In this document: positions 33,137 to 42,672 of the stretch, piece by piece
Layout: every line of letters begins with the position of its first letter
Position numbering within the stretch: position 1 is the stretch's first letter
NCBI RefSeq assembly: GCF_000009905.1
Contig: NC_006177.1
Span: forward strand, 1,240,001-1,304,000
Length of the DNA stretch: 64,000 nt
DNA from: Symbiobacterium thermophilum IAM 14863
GTDB lineage: Bacteria; Bacillota; Sulfobacillia; Symbiobacteriales; Symbiobacteriaceae
Direction: 5' to 3'
Program-made: the position numbers and the translations under genes
Notes under the pieces: model-generated
Seen by the model: only the letters and a program-made list of their open reading frames with translations
The model's database searches: none
Told to the model about the DNA's origin: nothing

Positions 33137-33838
33137 ATGGCTGAAAAGAGATGGAGCCCGGAGGAGATCGCCGCCGCGGCCCGGTCCCTGGAGGGGCAGG
33201 GGCCTGTCGCGGCGCTCCGCTGGGCCTACGAACAGTTTGCACCGGAGGAGATCGCCTTCGCGTGCTCCTTCGGGGCCGAGGACGTGGCCCTGGCCCACAT
33301 GATCAGCCGGGTGGCGCCCGGCGCCCAGGTCTTCTACCTGGACACCGACTTTCTGTTCCCCGAGACCTACCGGACCATCGAGGCGGTCCGGGCCGCCTAT
33401 CCCCTGCGGATCCGGCGGGTGTCCCCCGCGCTCACGCCCCGGGAGCAGGCGGAGCGGTACGGCGACGAACTGTGGAGCCGCGACCCCGATCTCTGCTGCA
33501 GCCTGCGGAAGGTGGAGCCTCTCCGGGAGGTGCTCCGGGGGCTGAAGGCGTGGATCACCGGCATCCGCCGGGCGCAGTCGCCCACCCGGGCCGGGGCGCA
33601 GGTGGTGGAGTGGGACAGGAAGTTCGGCCTGGTGAAGGTCAACCCCCTGGTGGACTGGAAGGACGCGGACGTCTGGAAGTACATCCTCGAGCACAACGTG
33701 CCGTACAACCCGCTGCACGACCGGGGCTACCCCTCCATCGGCTGCACGCATTGCACCCGTCCGGTCAGGCCGGGGGAGGATCCCCGGGCCGGCCGCTGGT
33801 CCGGCTTCGCCAAGACCGAGTGCGGGCTGCACCAGTGA
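33137..33838 (+). CDS. cysH: Adenylyl-sulfate/PAPS reductase
   Basis: Reduces activated sulfate to sulfite. The ATP-pyrophosphatase-like fold is shown by [14 protein letters not shown] (P-loop variant) and [13 protein letters not shown]. Iron-sulfur cysteines are present as CCSLRK and CTHC, and the C-terminal ECGLH motif is complete. The CC and CxxC pairs indicate a 4Fe-4S enzyme using adenylyl-sulfate (APS). AGGAGG lies 12 bases before the ATG. sat starts 13 bp later, so the two form an assimilatory operon. Confidence 0.93.
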   Translation: MAEKRWSPEEIAAAARSLEGQGPVAALRWAYEQFAPEEIAFACSFGAEDVALAHMISRVAPGAQVFYLDTDFLFPETYRTIEAVRAAYPLRIRRVSPALTPREQAERYGDELWSRDPDLCCSLRKVEPLREVLRGLKAWITGIRRAQSPTRAGAQVVEWDRKFGLVKVNPLVDWKDADVWKYILEHNVPYNPLHDRGYPSIGCTHCTRPVRPGEDPRAGRWSGFAKTECGLHQ

Positions 33839-33851
33839 GGGGGGAGCGGAC

Positions 33852-35033
33852 GTGGCGACGCAGATAGCCCCCCACGGCGGCCGGCTGGTGGACCGGTGGT
33901 TGCGGGGCCCGGCGCGGGAGGAGGCGCTGGAGCGGGCGCGGCGGCTGCCGCGCGTGCGGCTGGACGCCCGGGAGGCGGCGGACCTGGAGATGATCGGCGA
34001 CGGGGCCCTCTCGCCCCTGACCGGCTTCATGGGCCAGGCCGACTACCGTTCGGTGGTGGCGGAGATGCGGCTGGCGAGCGGCCTTCTCTGGGCCCTGCCG
34101 GTGACCCTCGCCGTGAGCCGCGCCGAGGCGGAGTCCATCCGGGAGGGGGAGGAGATCGCCCTGGAGGATCCCGGCGGGCGGCTGATGGCGGTGATGCGGG
34201 TGGCGGAGCGGTTCGCTTACGACCGGGGGGCCGAGGCGGCCCGCTGCTACGGCACTACGGATCCGGCCCACCCGGGGGTGCGGCGGCTGCTGCGCCAGGG
34301 CGAGGTCTACCTGGGCGGCGAAGTCTGGCTGCTGGACCGCCCGCCCGCCCCGTTTGCCGAGTACCGCCTCACCCCCGCCGAGACCCGGGCGGAGTTCGCC
34401 CGCCGGGGATGGCGTACCGTGGTGGGCTTCCAAACCCGTAACCCGGTTCACCGGGCGCATGAGTACATCCAGAAGTGCGCGCTGGAGATCTGCGACGGGC
34501 TGTTGCTGCACCCGCTGGTGGGCGAGACCAAGGACGACGACCTGCCGGCGGCGGTGCGGATGCGGGCCTACGAGGCCATCCTGGAGGGGTACTTCCCCCG
34601 GGAGCGGATCCTGCTGGCGGTCTTTCCGGCAGCCATGCGCTACGCAGGGCCCAGGGAGGCGGTGTGGCATGCCCTCTGCCGCAAGAACTATGGCTGCACC
34701 CACTTCATCGTCGGCCGGGACCACGCCGGGGTCGGGAGCTTCTACGGCCCGTATGACGCGCAGCGCATTTTCGATCACCTCGACCCGGCCGAGCTGGGCA
34801 TCACGCCGCTGTTCTTCGACCACACCTTCTGGTGCCGGACCTGCGGCGCGATGGCCTCGCCCAAGACCTGTCCGCACGGCCCCGAGGCGCGGGTGGCGCT
34901 CTCCGGCACGCGCGTGCGGGAGATGCTCTACCGGGGCGAGGCGCCGCCGCCCGAGTTCACGCGGCCCGAGGTCGCGCGGGTGCTGATGGAGGGACTTCAG
35001 GCCGCCGCCCGACCACAATCAGTGGAAACTTAG
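33852..35033 (+). CDS. sat: Sulfate adenylyltransferase (ATP sulfurylase)
   Basis: Makes adenylyl sulfate from ATP and sulfate. The active-site motifs are [12 protein letters not shown] (about residue 195) and [13 protein letters not shown] zinc-type cluster [15 protein letters not shown] near residue 335 is typical of the bacterial single-domain enzyme. 393 residues, complete, GTG start with GGGGAG upstream. It feeds APS to the reductase encoded just before it. Confidence 0.95.
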   Translation: MATQIAPHGGRLVDRWLRGPAREEALERARRLPRVRLDAREAADLEMIGDGALSPLTGFMGQADYRSVVAEMRLASGLLWALPVTLAVSRAEAESIREGEEIALEDPGGRLMAVMRVAERFAYDRGAEAARCYGTTDPAHPGVRRLLRQGEVYLGGEVWLLDRPPAPFAEYRLTPAETRAEFARRGWRTVVGFQTRNPVHRAHEYIQKCALEICDGLLLHPLVGETKDDDLPAAVRMRAYEAILEGYFPRERILLAVFPAAMRYAGPREAVWHALCRKNYGCTHFIVGRDHAGVGSFYGPYDAQRIFDHLDPAELGITPLFFDHTFWCRTCGAMASPKTCPHGPEARVALSGTRVREMLYRGEAPPPEFTRPEVARVLMEGLQAAARPQSVET

Positions 35034-35109
35034 ATCTTTTTGACCATCGCACGATGCCTCTCCAGGTGTTAGGCTGAGGCTGAACACCGCGGGAGGAGGG
35101 GGTGTCCGA

Positions 35110-35232
35110 GTGGCCGTCTTCGTCTGTACCCAGTGCGGCGCGGAACGGGAGGGGCGCTGCAAGCCCCAGAAGTGCGCGTGCGGCGCCAAGGGCACGTTCG
35201 TGAAGAAGGAAGAGGCGAAGAAGGAACAGTAG
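35110..35232 (+). CDS. RCKP-type rubredoxin-like mini protein, 40 aa
   Basis: GTG start seven bases after GGAGGAGGGGG. The peptide begins VAVFVCTQCGAEREGRCKP and contains five Cys in CTQC, RCKP and CAC patterns, ending in a Lys/Glu-rich tail. It matches the small RCKP rubredoxin-like domain, a likely zinc or iron knuckle of unknown function. Its position after sulfate-activation genes could be coincidental, since an own promoter cannot be excluded. It is followed by a 7-bp stem terminator. Confidence 0.8.
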   Translation: MAVFVCTQCGAEREGRCKPQKCACGAKGTFVKKEEAKKEQ

Positions 35233-35250
35233 ATGTCGACCTGCGACGAG

Positions 35251-35280
35251 GGCCTGCTGCGATCCGGCAGGCCTTCGTTG
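35251..35280 (+). terminator. Terminator after RCKP gene
   Basis: GGCCTGC and GCAGGCC form a 7-bp stem with a 9-base loop, followed by TTCGTTGCT. Confidence 0.6.
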
Positions 35281-35400
35281 CTGGGACGCTTGTGAAAGAT
35301 ATAACTTGTCATTTCAGTGCGAGATGGCAGGAGTATCGGTGGAGGAAGCTAATCTTAACAAGCGGTCCTACGAACATTCGACTTGTATTGGGGGCACATC

Positions 35401-36453
35401 ATGGCACACATTCGCTTTAACAATGTCGTAAAACGTTTTGGCGATGTGACAGTCATCCCCGGCTTCTCCGCCACCGTCGCCGACGGTGAGTTCCTCACCC
35501 TGCTCGGGCCGTCCGGATGCGGCAAGACCACGATGCTGCGCATCCTCGCCGGGTTCGAGAAGGTCACCGACGGCGAGGTGTGGCTGGGCGACACTCTCGT
35601 CAGCAGCCCCTCGGTCCACGTTCCGCCCGAGAAGCGGAACATCGGCATGGTGTTTCAGTCCTACGCCGTCTGGCCGCACATGAACGTTTTCGACAACGTC
35701 GCCTACCCGCTGCGGATCCGCGGGGTCCCCCGCCAGGAGATGCGTGAGCGGGTGCTGCGCGCGCTCGAAATCGTGCACCTGCAGGGGCTGGAGAACCGCA
35801 TGCCCAGCCAGCTCTCCGGCGGCCAGCAGCAGCGGGTCGCCCTCGCCCGGGCGATCGTGGCGGAGCCCAAGATGCTGCTCCTGGATGAGCCCCTGTCCAA
35901 CCTTGATGCCAAGCTCCGGGAGGCCATGCGGTTCGAGCTGAAGGAGATTCAGCGCCGCCTGGGCATCACGGTGGTCTACGTCACCCACGACCAGGCGGAG
36001 GCCATGGCGATGTCCGACCGGATCATCGTCATGAACAAGGGCGTCATCGAGCAGGTGGCGCCGCCCGCCGAGATCTACGACCGGCCAAAGAGCCGCTTCG
36101 TGGCCGACTTCGTGGGCCTGGTCAACTTCCTGGAGGCCACGGTCGAGTCCGCCGACGGTACGATCCGGATCGGCGACGACCTGGTGCTGAAGGTGCAGCT
36201 GCCGGAAGGCAGCCACCAGCGGGTCCTGGCCGCCGTCCGGCCCGAGCACGTCCGCATCAGCCGCGAGGGCAGCGGCGTTGGCACGGTGAAGGGCACCGTG
36301 AAGCGCCGCTACTACCTGGGCGACCAGATCGACTACTTCGTCGAGACCAGCGGCGGCGAGGTCCGGGTGACCGGCAATCCGCTGGAGGACCAGTTCAACG
36401 AGGGTGACACGGTTGTGCTCCACATCGGGCATGCATTCGCATTCCCGCTTTAG
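35401..36453 (+). CDS. Iron(III)-type ABC importer ATPase, system 1
   Basis: ATP-binding subunit of a binding-protein-dependent importer. Walker [10 protein letters not shown], signature LSGGQQQR, Walker B MLLLDEP and the switch THD are all present in the first 200 residues; the rest is a TOBE-type regulatory domain. Closest in type to FbpC/PotA/AfuC. ATG at 35401 is preceded by GGGGG; six extra N-terminal residues are discarded. It is the first gene of an ATPase, binding protein, permease operon. The substrate is inferred from the partners. Confidence 0.93.
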   Translation: MAHIRFNNVVKRFGDVTVIPGFSATVADGEFLTLLGPSGCGKTTMLRILAGFEKVTDGEVWLGDTLVSSPSVHVPPEKRNIGMVFQSYAVWPHMNVFDNVAYPLRIRGVPRQEMRERVLRALEIVHLQGLENRMPSQLSGGQQQRVALARAIVAEPKMLLLDEPLSNLDAKLREAMRFELKEIQRRLGITVVYVTHDQAEAMAMSDRIIVMNKGVIEQVAPPAEIYDRPKSRFVADFVGLVNFLEATVESADGTIRIGDDLVLKVQLPEGSHQRVLAAVRPEHVRISREGSGVGTVKGTVKRRYYLGDQIDYFVETSGGEVRVTGNPLEDQFNEGDTVVLHIGHAFAFPL

Positions 36454-36486
36454 ATCCATTGCTGAACAACATGAGGGGGTTCTGAC

Positions 36487-37575
36487 ATGAAACGGATCGC
36501 GGTTATGCTCTCGCTCATTCTGGCTCTGTCGGTCTTCCTCTCCGGTTGCGGCGGCAGCAGCTCCGGCTCCAACACCGGCGGCAGCGGTTCCCCTGCGGGT
36601 TCCACGTCGGGCTCCACGCCGGGCTCCGGGTCGTCCTCGGGCGGTTCCGGCCCGTCCGGCTCGCTGATGATCTACACCTCGATCTACCCCGACATCATCA
36701 ACCTGGTCTCGCCTGAGCTGGAGAAGGCCTTCCCGAACCTGAAGGTCGAGTGGTTCCAGGGCGGCACCGAGCAGGTGACGGCCAAGCTGGCCGCCGAGAT
36801 CGAGGCCGGCAAGATCGGCGCCGATCTGCTGATGGTCGCTGACCCGTCCTACTACGTCTACCTGAAGGACCAGGACCTGCTCCTCCCGTACAAGTCCGAG
36901 AACTTCGACGCGGTCGCGGTGGACAAGGACACCGAGGATTACGCCTACACCGGCGTGCGCATCTCCAACGTGGTCATCGGGTACAACACCAACCTGGTGA
37001 AGCCCGAGGACGCGCCCAAGACCTTCCGCGAGCTGACCGATCCCAAGTGGAAGGACCAGGTGGTCATCGTCGACCCGACGCTCTCGGGCACCGCGCTGGT
37101 CTCCACCTACGCCCTGTCGGAGAAGTACGGCTGGGAGTACTTCGAGCAGCTGCGTGACAACGGCGCCGTGATCGGCGGCGGCAACTCCTCCGTCGAGACG
37201 AAGCTCGTCACCGGCGAGTTCGCCGTGGCGGTCATCCTCGAGGAGAACCTGCTGAAGGTGAAGGACCGCGGCGAGCCCGTCGAGGTCGTCTACCCCGAGG
37301 ACGGCGTGATCATCGTCCCGTCGCCCATCGGCATCCTGAAGACCACCCAGAACGCCGAGGCCGCCAAGGCGGTCGTCGACTGGTGGCTCTCCACCGAGGG
37401 CCAGAAGGCCATCGTGACGGGCTGGATGCACTCGGTGCGCACCGACGTCCAGTCGCCCAAGGGCGCCAAGCCGCTGGCCGAGTTCGCACCGGGCGCCATC
37501 AAGGTCGACTGGAAGGACCTGGCGTCCCGCAGCGGTGAGGTCAAGGACAAGTTCGTCGAGATCATGGGGAAGTGA
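36487..37575 (+). CDS. Substrate-binding lipoprotein, system 1
   Basis: Lipoprotein signal with lipobox LSGC (Cys about residue 21), then a Gly/Ser linker to about residue 58 and a periplasmic-binding type 2 fold (LMIYTSIYPDIINLVSPELE, GYNTNLVKPEDAPKTF, DPKWKDQVVI). These phrases are typical of iron(III)- or 2-aminoethylphosphonate-type binding proteins. Complete at 362 residues, 33 bp after the ATPase gene. Ligand not determinable by eye. Confidence 0.9.
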   Translation: MKRIAVMLSLILALSVFLSGCGGSSSGSNTGGSGSPAGSTSGSTPGSGSSSGGSGPSGSLMIYTSIYPDIINLVSPELEKAFPNLKVEWFQGGTEQVTAKLAAEIEAGKIGADLLMVADPSYYVYLKDQDLLLPYKSENFDAVAVDKDTEDYAYTGVRISNVVIGYNTNLVKPEDAPKTFRELTDPKWKDQVVIVDPTLSGTALVSTYALSEKYGWEYFEQLRDNGAVIGGGNSSVETKLVTGEFAVAVILEENLLKVKDRGEPVEVVYPEDGVIIVPSPIGILKTTQNAEAAKAVVDWWLSTEGQKAIVTGWMHSVRTDVQSPKGAKPLAEFAPGAIKVDWKDLASRSGEVKDKFVEIMGK

Positions 37576-37577
37576 GC

Positions 37578-39251
37578 ATGCGATTCCGCGTTGAATCGAA
37601 GAGCGTGGCCATCGCCCTGGCGGTGGCCGTGCTCCTTCTCTTCGGCATTTTCCCCATCGTTCTGCTGGTCATCAACAGCTTCATCGTCGACGGCCACTTC
37701 AGCCTGGGCAACTTCCGCGAGGTCTACGCCAACAAGTCGAATCTGACGGCCGTGTGGAACACCATCAAGGCGTCGGGGCTCACCATGCTTTTCGGCACGG
37801 TGTTGTCGTTCCCGCTGGCCTGGCTGGTCGGCCGCACCGATCTGCCGTTCAAGACCGTGTTCCGCACGCTGATCATCACCCCGTACATGGTCCCGCCCTT
37901 CGTCGGGGCCATCGCCTGGGGGTACCTCGCGAACCCGCGCATCGGCTACCTGAACCAGTGGATCCGGGCGCTCATCCCGGGCATCGAGCAGGGGCCGCTC
38001 AACATCTACACGATGGGCGGCATGATCTGGGTCCTGGTGCTGTTCTACTTCCCGTTCTCCTTCCTGTCGATCAGCCGGGCCCTGGAGAAGATGGACCCGT
38101 CGCTGGAGGAGGCGGCCCGCATCTCCGGCGCCGGCCCGATGCGGGTGCTGAAGGACATCACCATCCCGCTTACGGCCCCGGCCATCGCCGCCGGCGCGCT
38201 GCTGGTGTTCGTCGCCGTGGCCTCCGCCTTCGGCATCCCGTCGCTGATCGGCGGCCAGGCCCGGATCCAGGTGGTGACCACCCGCATCATCAGCTACGTG
38301 TACGTGGGCACGCCTGAGGCCATGCACGAGGCGACGGCCCTCGCGGTGGTGCTGCTGATCCTCTCGGTGATCGCGCTCTGGTTCTCCAACTGGTACCTGG
38401 CCAAGCGGGAGTACTTCACCCTGGGCGGGAAGTCCACCCGGCCCACCATGGTGGAACTGGGCCGCTGGAAGTGGCCGATGGTCGTGCTCTTCGCCATCGC
38501 CTGCTTCGTGTTCGCCATCCTGCCCGTCATGGCGCTGGTGATGACCAGCCTGGTCAAGACCATGGGCCGGGGGTTCGCCTTCGACAACCTCACGCTGGAC
38601 GTGTGGCGGTCGGTGCTGAAGGACAAGGTCACCTGGCGGACGCTGCGGACCTCGCTCTTCTCCTCGGTGCTCGCGGCGACCGGCGGCACGGTGGTCGGCC
38701 TGCTCATCGCCTACCTGAAGGTGAAGACCCGGGTCCGGTTCCGGACCATCCCGGACTTCCTGGCCACCTTCTGCAACGCGACGCCGGGCATCGTGCTCGC
38801 CCTCGGCCTGATCATCGCCTTCTCGGGCAAGTACGGGCTGAACCTGTACGGCACGTTCTGGATGCTGGTGGTCGCCTACTTCGTGCGTCACCTGTCCTAC
38901 GCCGTGCGGCAGGCGGCCGCCGCGCTGGAGCAGGTGCACCCCTCCCTGGAGGAGGCGGCGCTCTCCAGCGGCGCCGGGTGGGGCCGGGTGTTCCGGGACG
39001 TGACGATCCCGCTGATCGGCCCGTCTCTGGTGGGCGGCTGGTTCCTGGTGTTCATGCCCTCCTTCTACGAGCTGACGATGTCCGTGCTGCTGTACAGCAG
39101 CAAGGCGACGCCGGTGGGCTACCACCTGTACCACCTCAGCTCGTTCGCCTCGCCCCAGTCCGCGGCCGTGCTGTCGGTGCTGATCCTCATCCTGGTGCTG
39201 ATCGGCAACCTGCTGATGCGCTGGGCCAGCCGGGGCAAGGTCAGCCTCTAA
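37578..39251 (+). CDS. ABC importer permease with two fused transport domains, system 1
   Basis: About 557 residues with some 12 hydrophobic segments and two copies of the cytoplasmic EAA loop (EEAARISGAGPMRVLKD and EEAALSSGAGWGRVFRD). This tandem arrangement is characteristic of FbpB-type iron(III) permeases. ATG at 37578 is preferred over a GTG at 37572 because of its spacing to GGGGA. It starts two bases after the binding-protein stop, so the operon is tightly coupled, and it ends at a strong terminator. Confidence 0.93.
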   Translation: MRFRVESKSVAIALAVAVLLLFGIFPIVLLVINSFIVDGHFSLGNFREVYANKSNLTAVWNTIKASGLTMLFGTVLSFPLAWLVGRTDLPFKTVFRTLIITPYMVPPFVGAIAWGYLANPRIGYLNQWIRALIPGIEQGPLNIYTMGGMIWVLVLFYFPFSFLSISRALEKMDPSLEEAARISGAGPMRVLKDITIPLTAPAIAAGALLVFVAVASAFGIPSLIGGQARIQVVTTRIISYVYVGTPEAMHEATALAVVLLILSVIALWFSNWYLAKREYFTLGGKSTRPTMVELGRWKWPMVVLFAIACFVFAILPVMALVMTSLVKTMGRGFAFDNLTLDVWRSVLKDKVTWRTLRTSLFSSVLAATGGTVVGLLIAYLKVKTRVRFRTIPDFLATFCNATPGIVLALGLIIAFSGKYGLNLYGTFWMLVVAYFVRHLSYAVRQAAAALEQVHPSLEEAALSSGAGWGRVFRDVTIPLIGPSLVGGWFLVFMPSFYELTMSVLLYSSKATPVGYHLYHLSSFASPQSAAVLSVLILILVLIGNLLMRWASRGKVSL

Positions 39252-39256
39252 CTCTA

Positions 39257-39285
39257 CGGGGCACCCGCGAGGGTGCCCCGTTTCG
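39257..39285 (+). terminator. Terminator of ABC operon 1
   Basis: CGGGGCACCC and GGGTGCCCCG form a perfect 10-bp stem with loop GCGA, followed by TTTCG. Confidence 0.9.
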
Positions 39286-39362
39286 TACACGGAAGCAGGG
39301 GATCGGAGGCCGGACGCGGTACTACCCATAGGGATGAGCAAAGGGGAGGGGGGCCGAAGGAG

Positions 39363-40559
39363 ATGCTGAGCAGGGAGCAGGTGTGGGCGCTGGCGCGATC
39401 GGTTGAGGAGTACGGGATCGCGGTCCGGCGGCGGCTGCACCGGAATCCGGAGCTTTCGTTCGCGGAGCATGACACACACCAGTACCTGGCGGAGGAACTG
39501 CAGGGCCTGGGCTGCTCGTTCCGGTCGCACCTCGCCGGGGGCACGGGGCTGCACGTGGTCCTCGGGGGAACGCGCCCGGGACCCGTGGTGGCCCTGCGGG
39601 CGGACATCGACGCGCTGCCCATTCAGGAGGAAACCGGGCTGCCTTTCGCCTCGGAGCGGCCGGGGGTCATGCACGCCTGCGGGCACGACGTGCACACGGC
39701 GATCCTGCTGGCCACCGCCCGGGCGCTGAAGTCGGTGGAGCAGGACCTGCCCGGTACGGTGGTGCTCCTCTTCCAGCCGGGGGAGGAGAAGAACCCCGGG
39801 GGCGCCTCGCTGATGATCCGCGACGGGGTGCTGGACCAGCCGAAGGTGGACGCCATCTTCGGTCTGCACGTCGATCCTTACCTGGAGGCCGGCCGCATGG
39901 CCTTCGCGTCCGGGCCGGTCATGGCGGCGCCGGACGAGCTGCGGGTGACCGTGACGGGCCGCGGCGGGCACGGCGCCTGGCCCCATCAGACGGTGGACCC
40001 CGTTGTCACGGCTGCGCAGATCATCACCCTGCTGCAGCAGGTCGTGGCCCGGAACGTGGACCCGTTCCAGCCGGCAGTGCTTACCGTCGGCATGATCCAC
40101 GGCGGCACCGCCCACAACATCATTCCGGATGAGGTCGAGTTCATCGGCACCGTGCGCACGATGGACGAGGGGCTGCGGCGCCGGATGCCCGAGCGGATCG
40201 AGGCCGTCATCCGGGGGGTGTGCGAGGCCGCCGGCGCGTCCTACCGCATGGAGTACGAGCGGGGCTATCCGGTGCTGGTCAACCACCCGGAGGCGACGGA
40301 GACCGGCCGCCGGGCCGCGGCCGCCGTGCTGGGGGAGGACCGGGTGGGGCGGATGGAGCCGTCGATGGGCGGCGAGGACTTTGCCTACTACCTGGAGCGG
40401 GTGCCGGGGACGTTCGCCCGGCTCGGGGCCCGGTCGCCCGGGGACGCCGCCCCCCACGGACTGCATACCTCCCGGCTGATGATCGACGAATCGTGCATTG
40501 CGGTGGGTGTCGCGTATTATATACAGGTAGTGCAGCAGTTCCTGATGGGAGAGCGATAG
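39363..40559 (+). CDS. M20-family amidohydrolase (N-acyl-amino-acid hydrolase type)
   Basis: Zinc-dependent aminoacylase/carboxypeptidase of about 398 residues. Visible: RRRLHRNPELSF at the N-terminus, the metal motif HACGHDVHTAILL, GEEKNPGG with the catalytic Glu, and GRGGHGAWPHQTVDP of the dimerisation domain. ATG at 39363 is chosen; an upstream extension of 30 residues has no ribosome site. The substrate may be an N-acyl amino acid or hippurate-like compound. nadE follows after 43 bp. Confidence 0.92.
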   Translation: MLSREQVWALARSVEEYGIAVRRRLHRNPELSFAEHDTHQYLAEELQGLGCSFRSHLAGGTGLHVVLGGTRPGPVVALRADIDALPIQEETGLPFASERPGVMHACGHDVHTAILLATARALKSVEQDLPGTVVLLFQPGEEKNPGGASLMIRDGVLDQPKVDAIFGLHVDPYLEAGRMAFASGPVMAAPDELRVTVTGRGGHGAWPHQTVDPVVTAAQIITLLQQVVARNVDPFQPAVLTVGMIHGGTAHNIIPDEVEFIGTVRTMDEGLRRRMPERIEAVIRGVCEAAGASYRMEYERGYPVLVNHPEATETGRRAAAAVLGEDRVGRMEPSMGGEDFAYYLERVPGTFARLGARSPGDAAPHGLHTSRLMIDESCIAVGVAYYIQVVQQFLMGER

Positions 40560-40602
40560 ACCGGTGGCGGAGGCCACCGCGGGCGCGCAAGGGGGATGGA
40601 GC

Positions 40603-41529
40603 ATGACCCAGCAGCACAGAACGCGTTCCCTGGCCGAGCGGGCCGCCGGCGAGCGGGAGTACATGGCTCGGTCCGGCATCCGAACCTTGATCAACAGCCT
40701 GTCCGGCGGCGTGGACTCGTCCACGGTGGCGGCGATCAGCAAGCAGGCGGCGCCGGACGGGGCGCTTGGCCTGATCCTGCCCTGCTCCACCCCGGAGGAG
40801 ATGAAAGGCGAGCGGCTGCAGGACGTGCGGGATGCGGAGCGGGTGGCCGCGCACCTGGGCATCCCGGCGGTGACGATCGACCTGAGCGACCTGTGGCAGC
40901 AGGCGGCTGCGCTCTTTTCAGCGGCGGCCCGGGAACTGGCGGAGAAGGCCGGCGTCCCGCTGGAGGAGGAGCGTCTGCAGTGGGCCATCCACAACATGAA
41001 GCCGACCCTGCGCATCATGACGGCCGGCTTCTTCGCCGACACCTTCCGGGGCCTGATGATGGGCACCGGCAACGGGGTCGAGTACTTCCTCGGCTACTTC
41101 TCCCTCCGCGGCGACGGCATCTCCGACCGGCAGCCGATCCGCGACTGCACCAAGGAGGAGGTGCGGGCGATGGCGGCCTCCGCCGGGCTGCCCGAGGACC
41201 TGGTCCACCGGGTGCCCACCGCCGGCCTGTGGCCGGGCCAGACGGACGAGGGGGAGCTGGGGTTCAGCTACGCCGACGCCGACCGCTTCCTGGTCTGGAT
41301 CCTGAACCGGCACGTCGCGGAGCCGTGCCTCACCACCACCCTGACGGTGCGGGAGGAGTCGGTGGAGGCGATTCTCGCTGACCCCGGCCTGCCGGTGGCG
41401 GCGGAGGTCGCCCGGCGGATCATCGACCAGAACCGGCGGACGGCGTTCAAGCGGCGGGCCGGCGACCTGGAGGCCATGCTGGCGGCCCGCGGCCTGGCGC
41501 CGGGCGCGACCGGCGGCCGGCAAGAGTGA
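40603..41529 (+). CDS. nadE: NH3-dependent NAD synthetase
   Basis: Converts nicotinate adenine dinucleotide to NAD using ammonia. The PP-loop SGGVDSS (about residue 36) and the later FFADTFRGLMMGTGN region fit the family, with no glutaminase domain, so ammonia must be supplied. ATG at 40603 has GGGGGATGG upstream; a GTG giving 13 more residues is rejected. The M20 hydrolase before and the JAMM genes after it are close enough for one transcript, but no functional link is evident. Confidence 0.9.
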   Translation: MTQQHRTRSLAERAAGEREYMARSGIRTLINSLSGGVDSSTVAAISKQAAPDGALGLILPCSTPEEMKGERLQDVRDAERVAAHLGIPAVTIDLSDLWQQAAALFSAAARELAEKAGVPLEEERLQWAIHNMKPTLRIMTAGFFADTFRGLMMGTGNGVEYFLGYFSLRGDGISDRQPIRDCTKEEVRAMAASAGLPEDLVHRVPTAGLWPGQTDEGELGFSYADADRFLVWILNRHVAEPCLTTTLTVREESVEAILADPGLPVAAEVARRIIDQNRRTAFKRRAGDLEAMLAARGLAPGATGGRQE

Positions 41530-41542
41530 AGGAGGCGGATTC

Positions 41543-42052
41543 GTGCTCTGGTGGAGGCGGAACCGGCGGGAGGGGAGGCCGCTGGCCGCGCCGCAGCGCC
41601 GGATTCTCATCCCGGAAAACATCTATCGCCGCATGATCAACCACTGCTACGAGGAACGGCCGCTGGAGGCGTGCGGGTTGCTGGTGGGCGCGGCCGGCCA
41701 GGTGATGGCCGGCTACGCCACCGACAACCAGGCGCGCAGCCCCGTGCTCTACCGCGTGGATGACTACCAGCTGCTGGCCGCGGCCGAGGAGGCGGAACGG
41801 AGGGGACGGGAGATCACGGCGATCTACCACTCCCACGTCAGCAGCGACCCCGTCCCATCGCAGACCGACATCAGGCAGGCCACGTGGCCCGAGGCCTATT
41901 ACATCATCATCTCGCTCAAAGGGCGTCGCCCCCGGGCGCGGGCCTGGCGCATCGTCGACGGGCAGGTGTCCGAGCACCGGATCGTCATCGCGCGGCATTA
42001 CGATGGCGAGTGGTACGACCTGCGGCGCGCCGTGCAGTCCGCGGGCGGCTGA
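41543..42052 (+). CDS. JAMM/MPN metallopeptidase (M67), first of a pair
   Basis: A single-domain JAMM protein. The catalytic set is complete: Glu in RPLEACGLLVG and HSHVSSDPVPSQTD, which is exactly H-x-H-x7-S-x2-D. Bacterial relatives cut isopeptide-like or thiocarboxylate adducts of ubiquitin-like carriers, such as Mec in mycobacterial cysteine synthesis. GTG start at 41543 with GAAGGAGG upstream, 13 bp after nadE. The basic N-terminus (WWRRNRREGR) is not part of the domain. Confidence 0.88.
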   Translation: MLWWRRNRREGRPLAAPQRRILIPENIYRRMINHCYEERPLEACGLLVGAAGQVMAGYATDNQARSPVLYRVDDYQLLAAAEEAERRGREITAIYHSHVSSDPVPSQTDIRQATWPEAYYIIISLKGRRPRARAWRIVDGQVSEHRIVIARHYDGEWYDLRRAVQSAGG

Positions 42053-42086
42053 GCCGGTCAGGCCGTACGGCAGGGGGGGACCGGAT

Positions 42087-42542
42087 GTGAGCGCACAGCG
42101 CAGGCTGGTCATCGGGCGGCGCCTGCTGCAGCAGGTGCTGGAGCACTGCCTGGAGGAGAAGCCCCTGGAGGCCTGCGGCATTCTGGCCGGGAAGCAGGGC
42201 GTGGTCACCTCTGCCTTCGCGACGGACAACGCCCGGCGGAGCACGGTCCTCTACGAGGTGGACCCGGAGCACCAGGGGGAGGCGCTGCGCCGGATTGCAG
42301 AGCGGGGCGAGGAGCTCCTGGGCATCTACCATTCCCACCCGAAGGCGCCGGCGGTGCCCTCGCAGAGCGACATCGCGCAGGCCGTTCATTACCCGGACGC
42401 GATCCGGCTCATCGTCTCGCTGGACGGGCCGACGGAGGTGGGGGCGTTTCGAATCGCGGACGGGCGGGTGGAGGAGGTGCCGCTGCAGGTCCTGGAGAGG
42501 CTCGGCGGCGATTTCTGCGATCTGCGCGGCTGGCGCGGCTGA
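42087..42542 (+). CDS. JAMM/MPN metallopeptidase (M67), second of a pair
   Basis: A diverged tandem copy of the preceding gene, 151 residues. The active-site pattern is intact: KPLEACGILAG and HSHPKAPAVPSQSD (H-x-H-x7-S-x2-D). GTG at 42087 follows GGGGGGA at seven bases. Both copies keep all ligands, so they may differ in substrate rather than one being inactive. The unit ends with a GGCCGGAG/CTCCGGCC hairpin at about 42557-42579 followed by TTTCGTC. Confidence 0.88.
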   Translation: MSAQRRLVIGRRLLQQVLEHCLEEKPLEACGILAGKQGVVTSAFATDNARRSTVLYEVDPEHQGEALRRIAERGEELLGIYHSHPKAPAVPSQSDIAQAVHYPDAIRLIVSLDGPTEVGAFRIADGRVEEVPLQVLERLGGDFCDLRGWRG

Positions 42543-42672
42543 TCTTCATACGGCGAGGGCCGGAGCGTCTCCGGCCCTTTCGTCGTGTCAGAGCCGCGGG
42601 GTCTCGCCAGCCGGGAAGGGATCGGGCCCGGGCTTCGTTATATACGTGAAACCGCTTCGGGGGGGTGATGTC

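Noticed and set aside
37290-41072. 1260-codon minus-strand frame
   Set aside because: Antisense to the ABC permease, M20 and nadE genes, with no domain resemblance.
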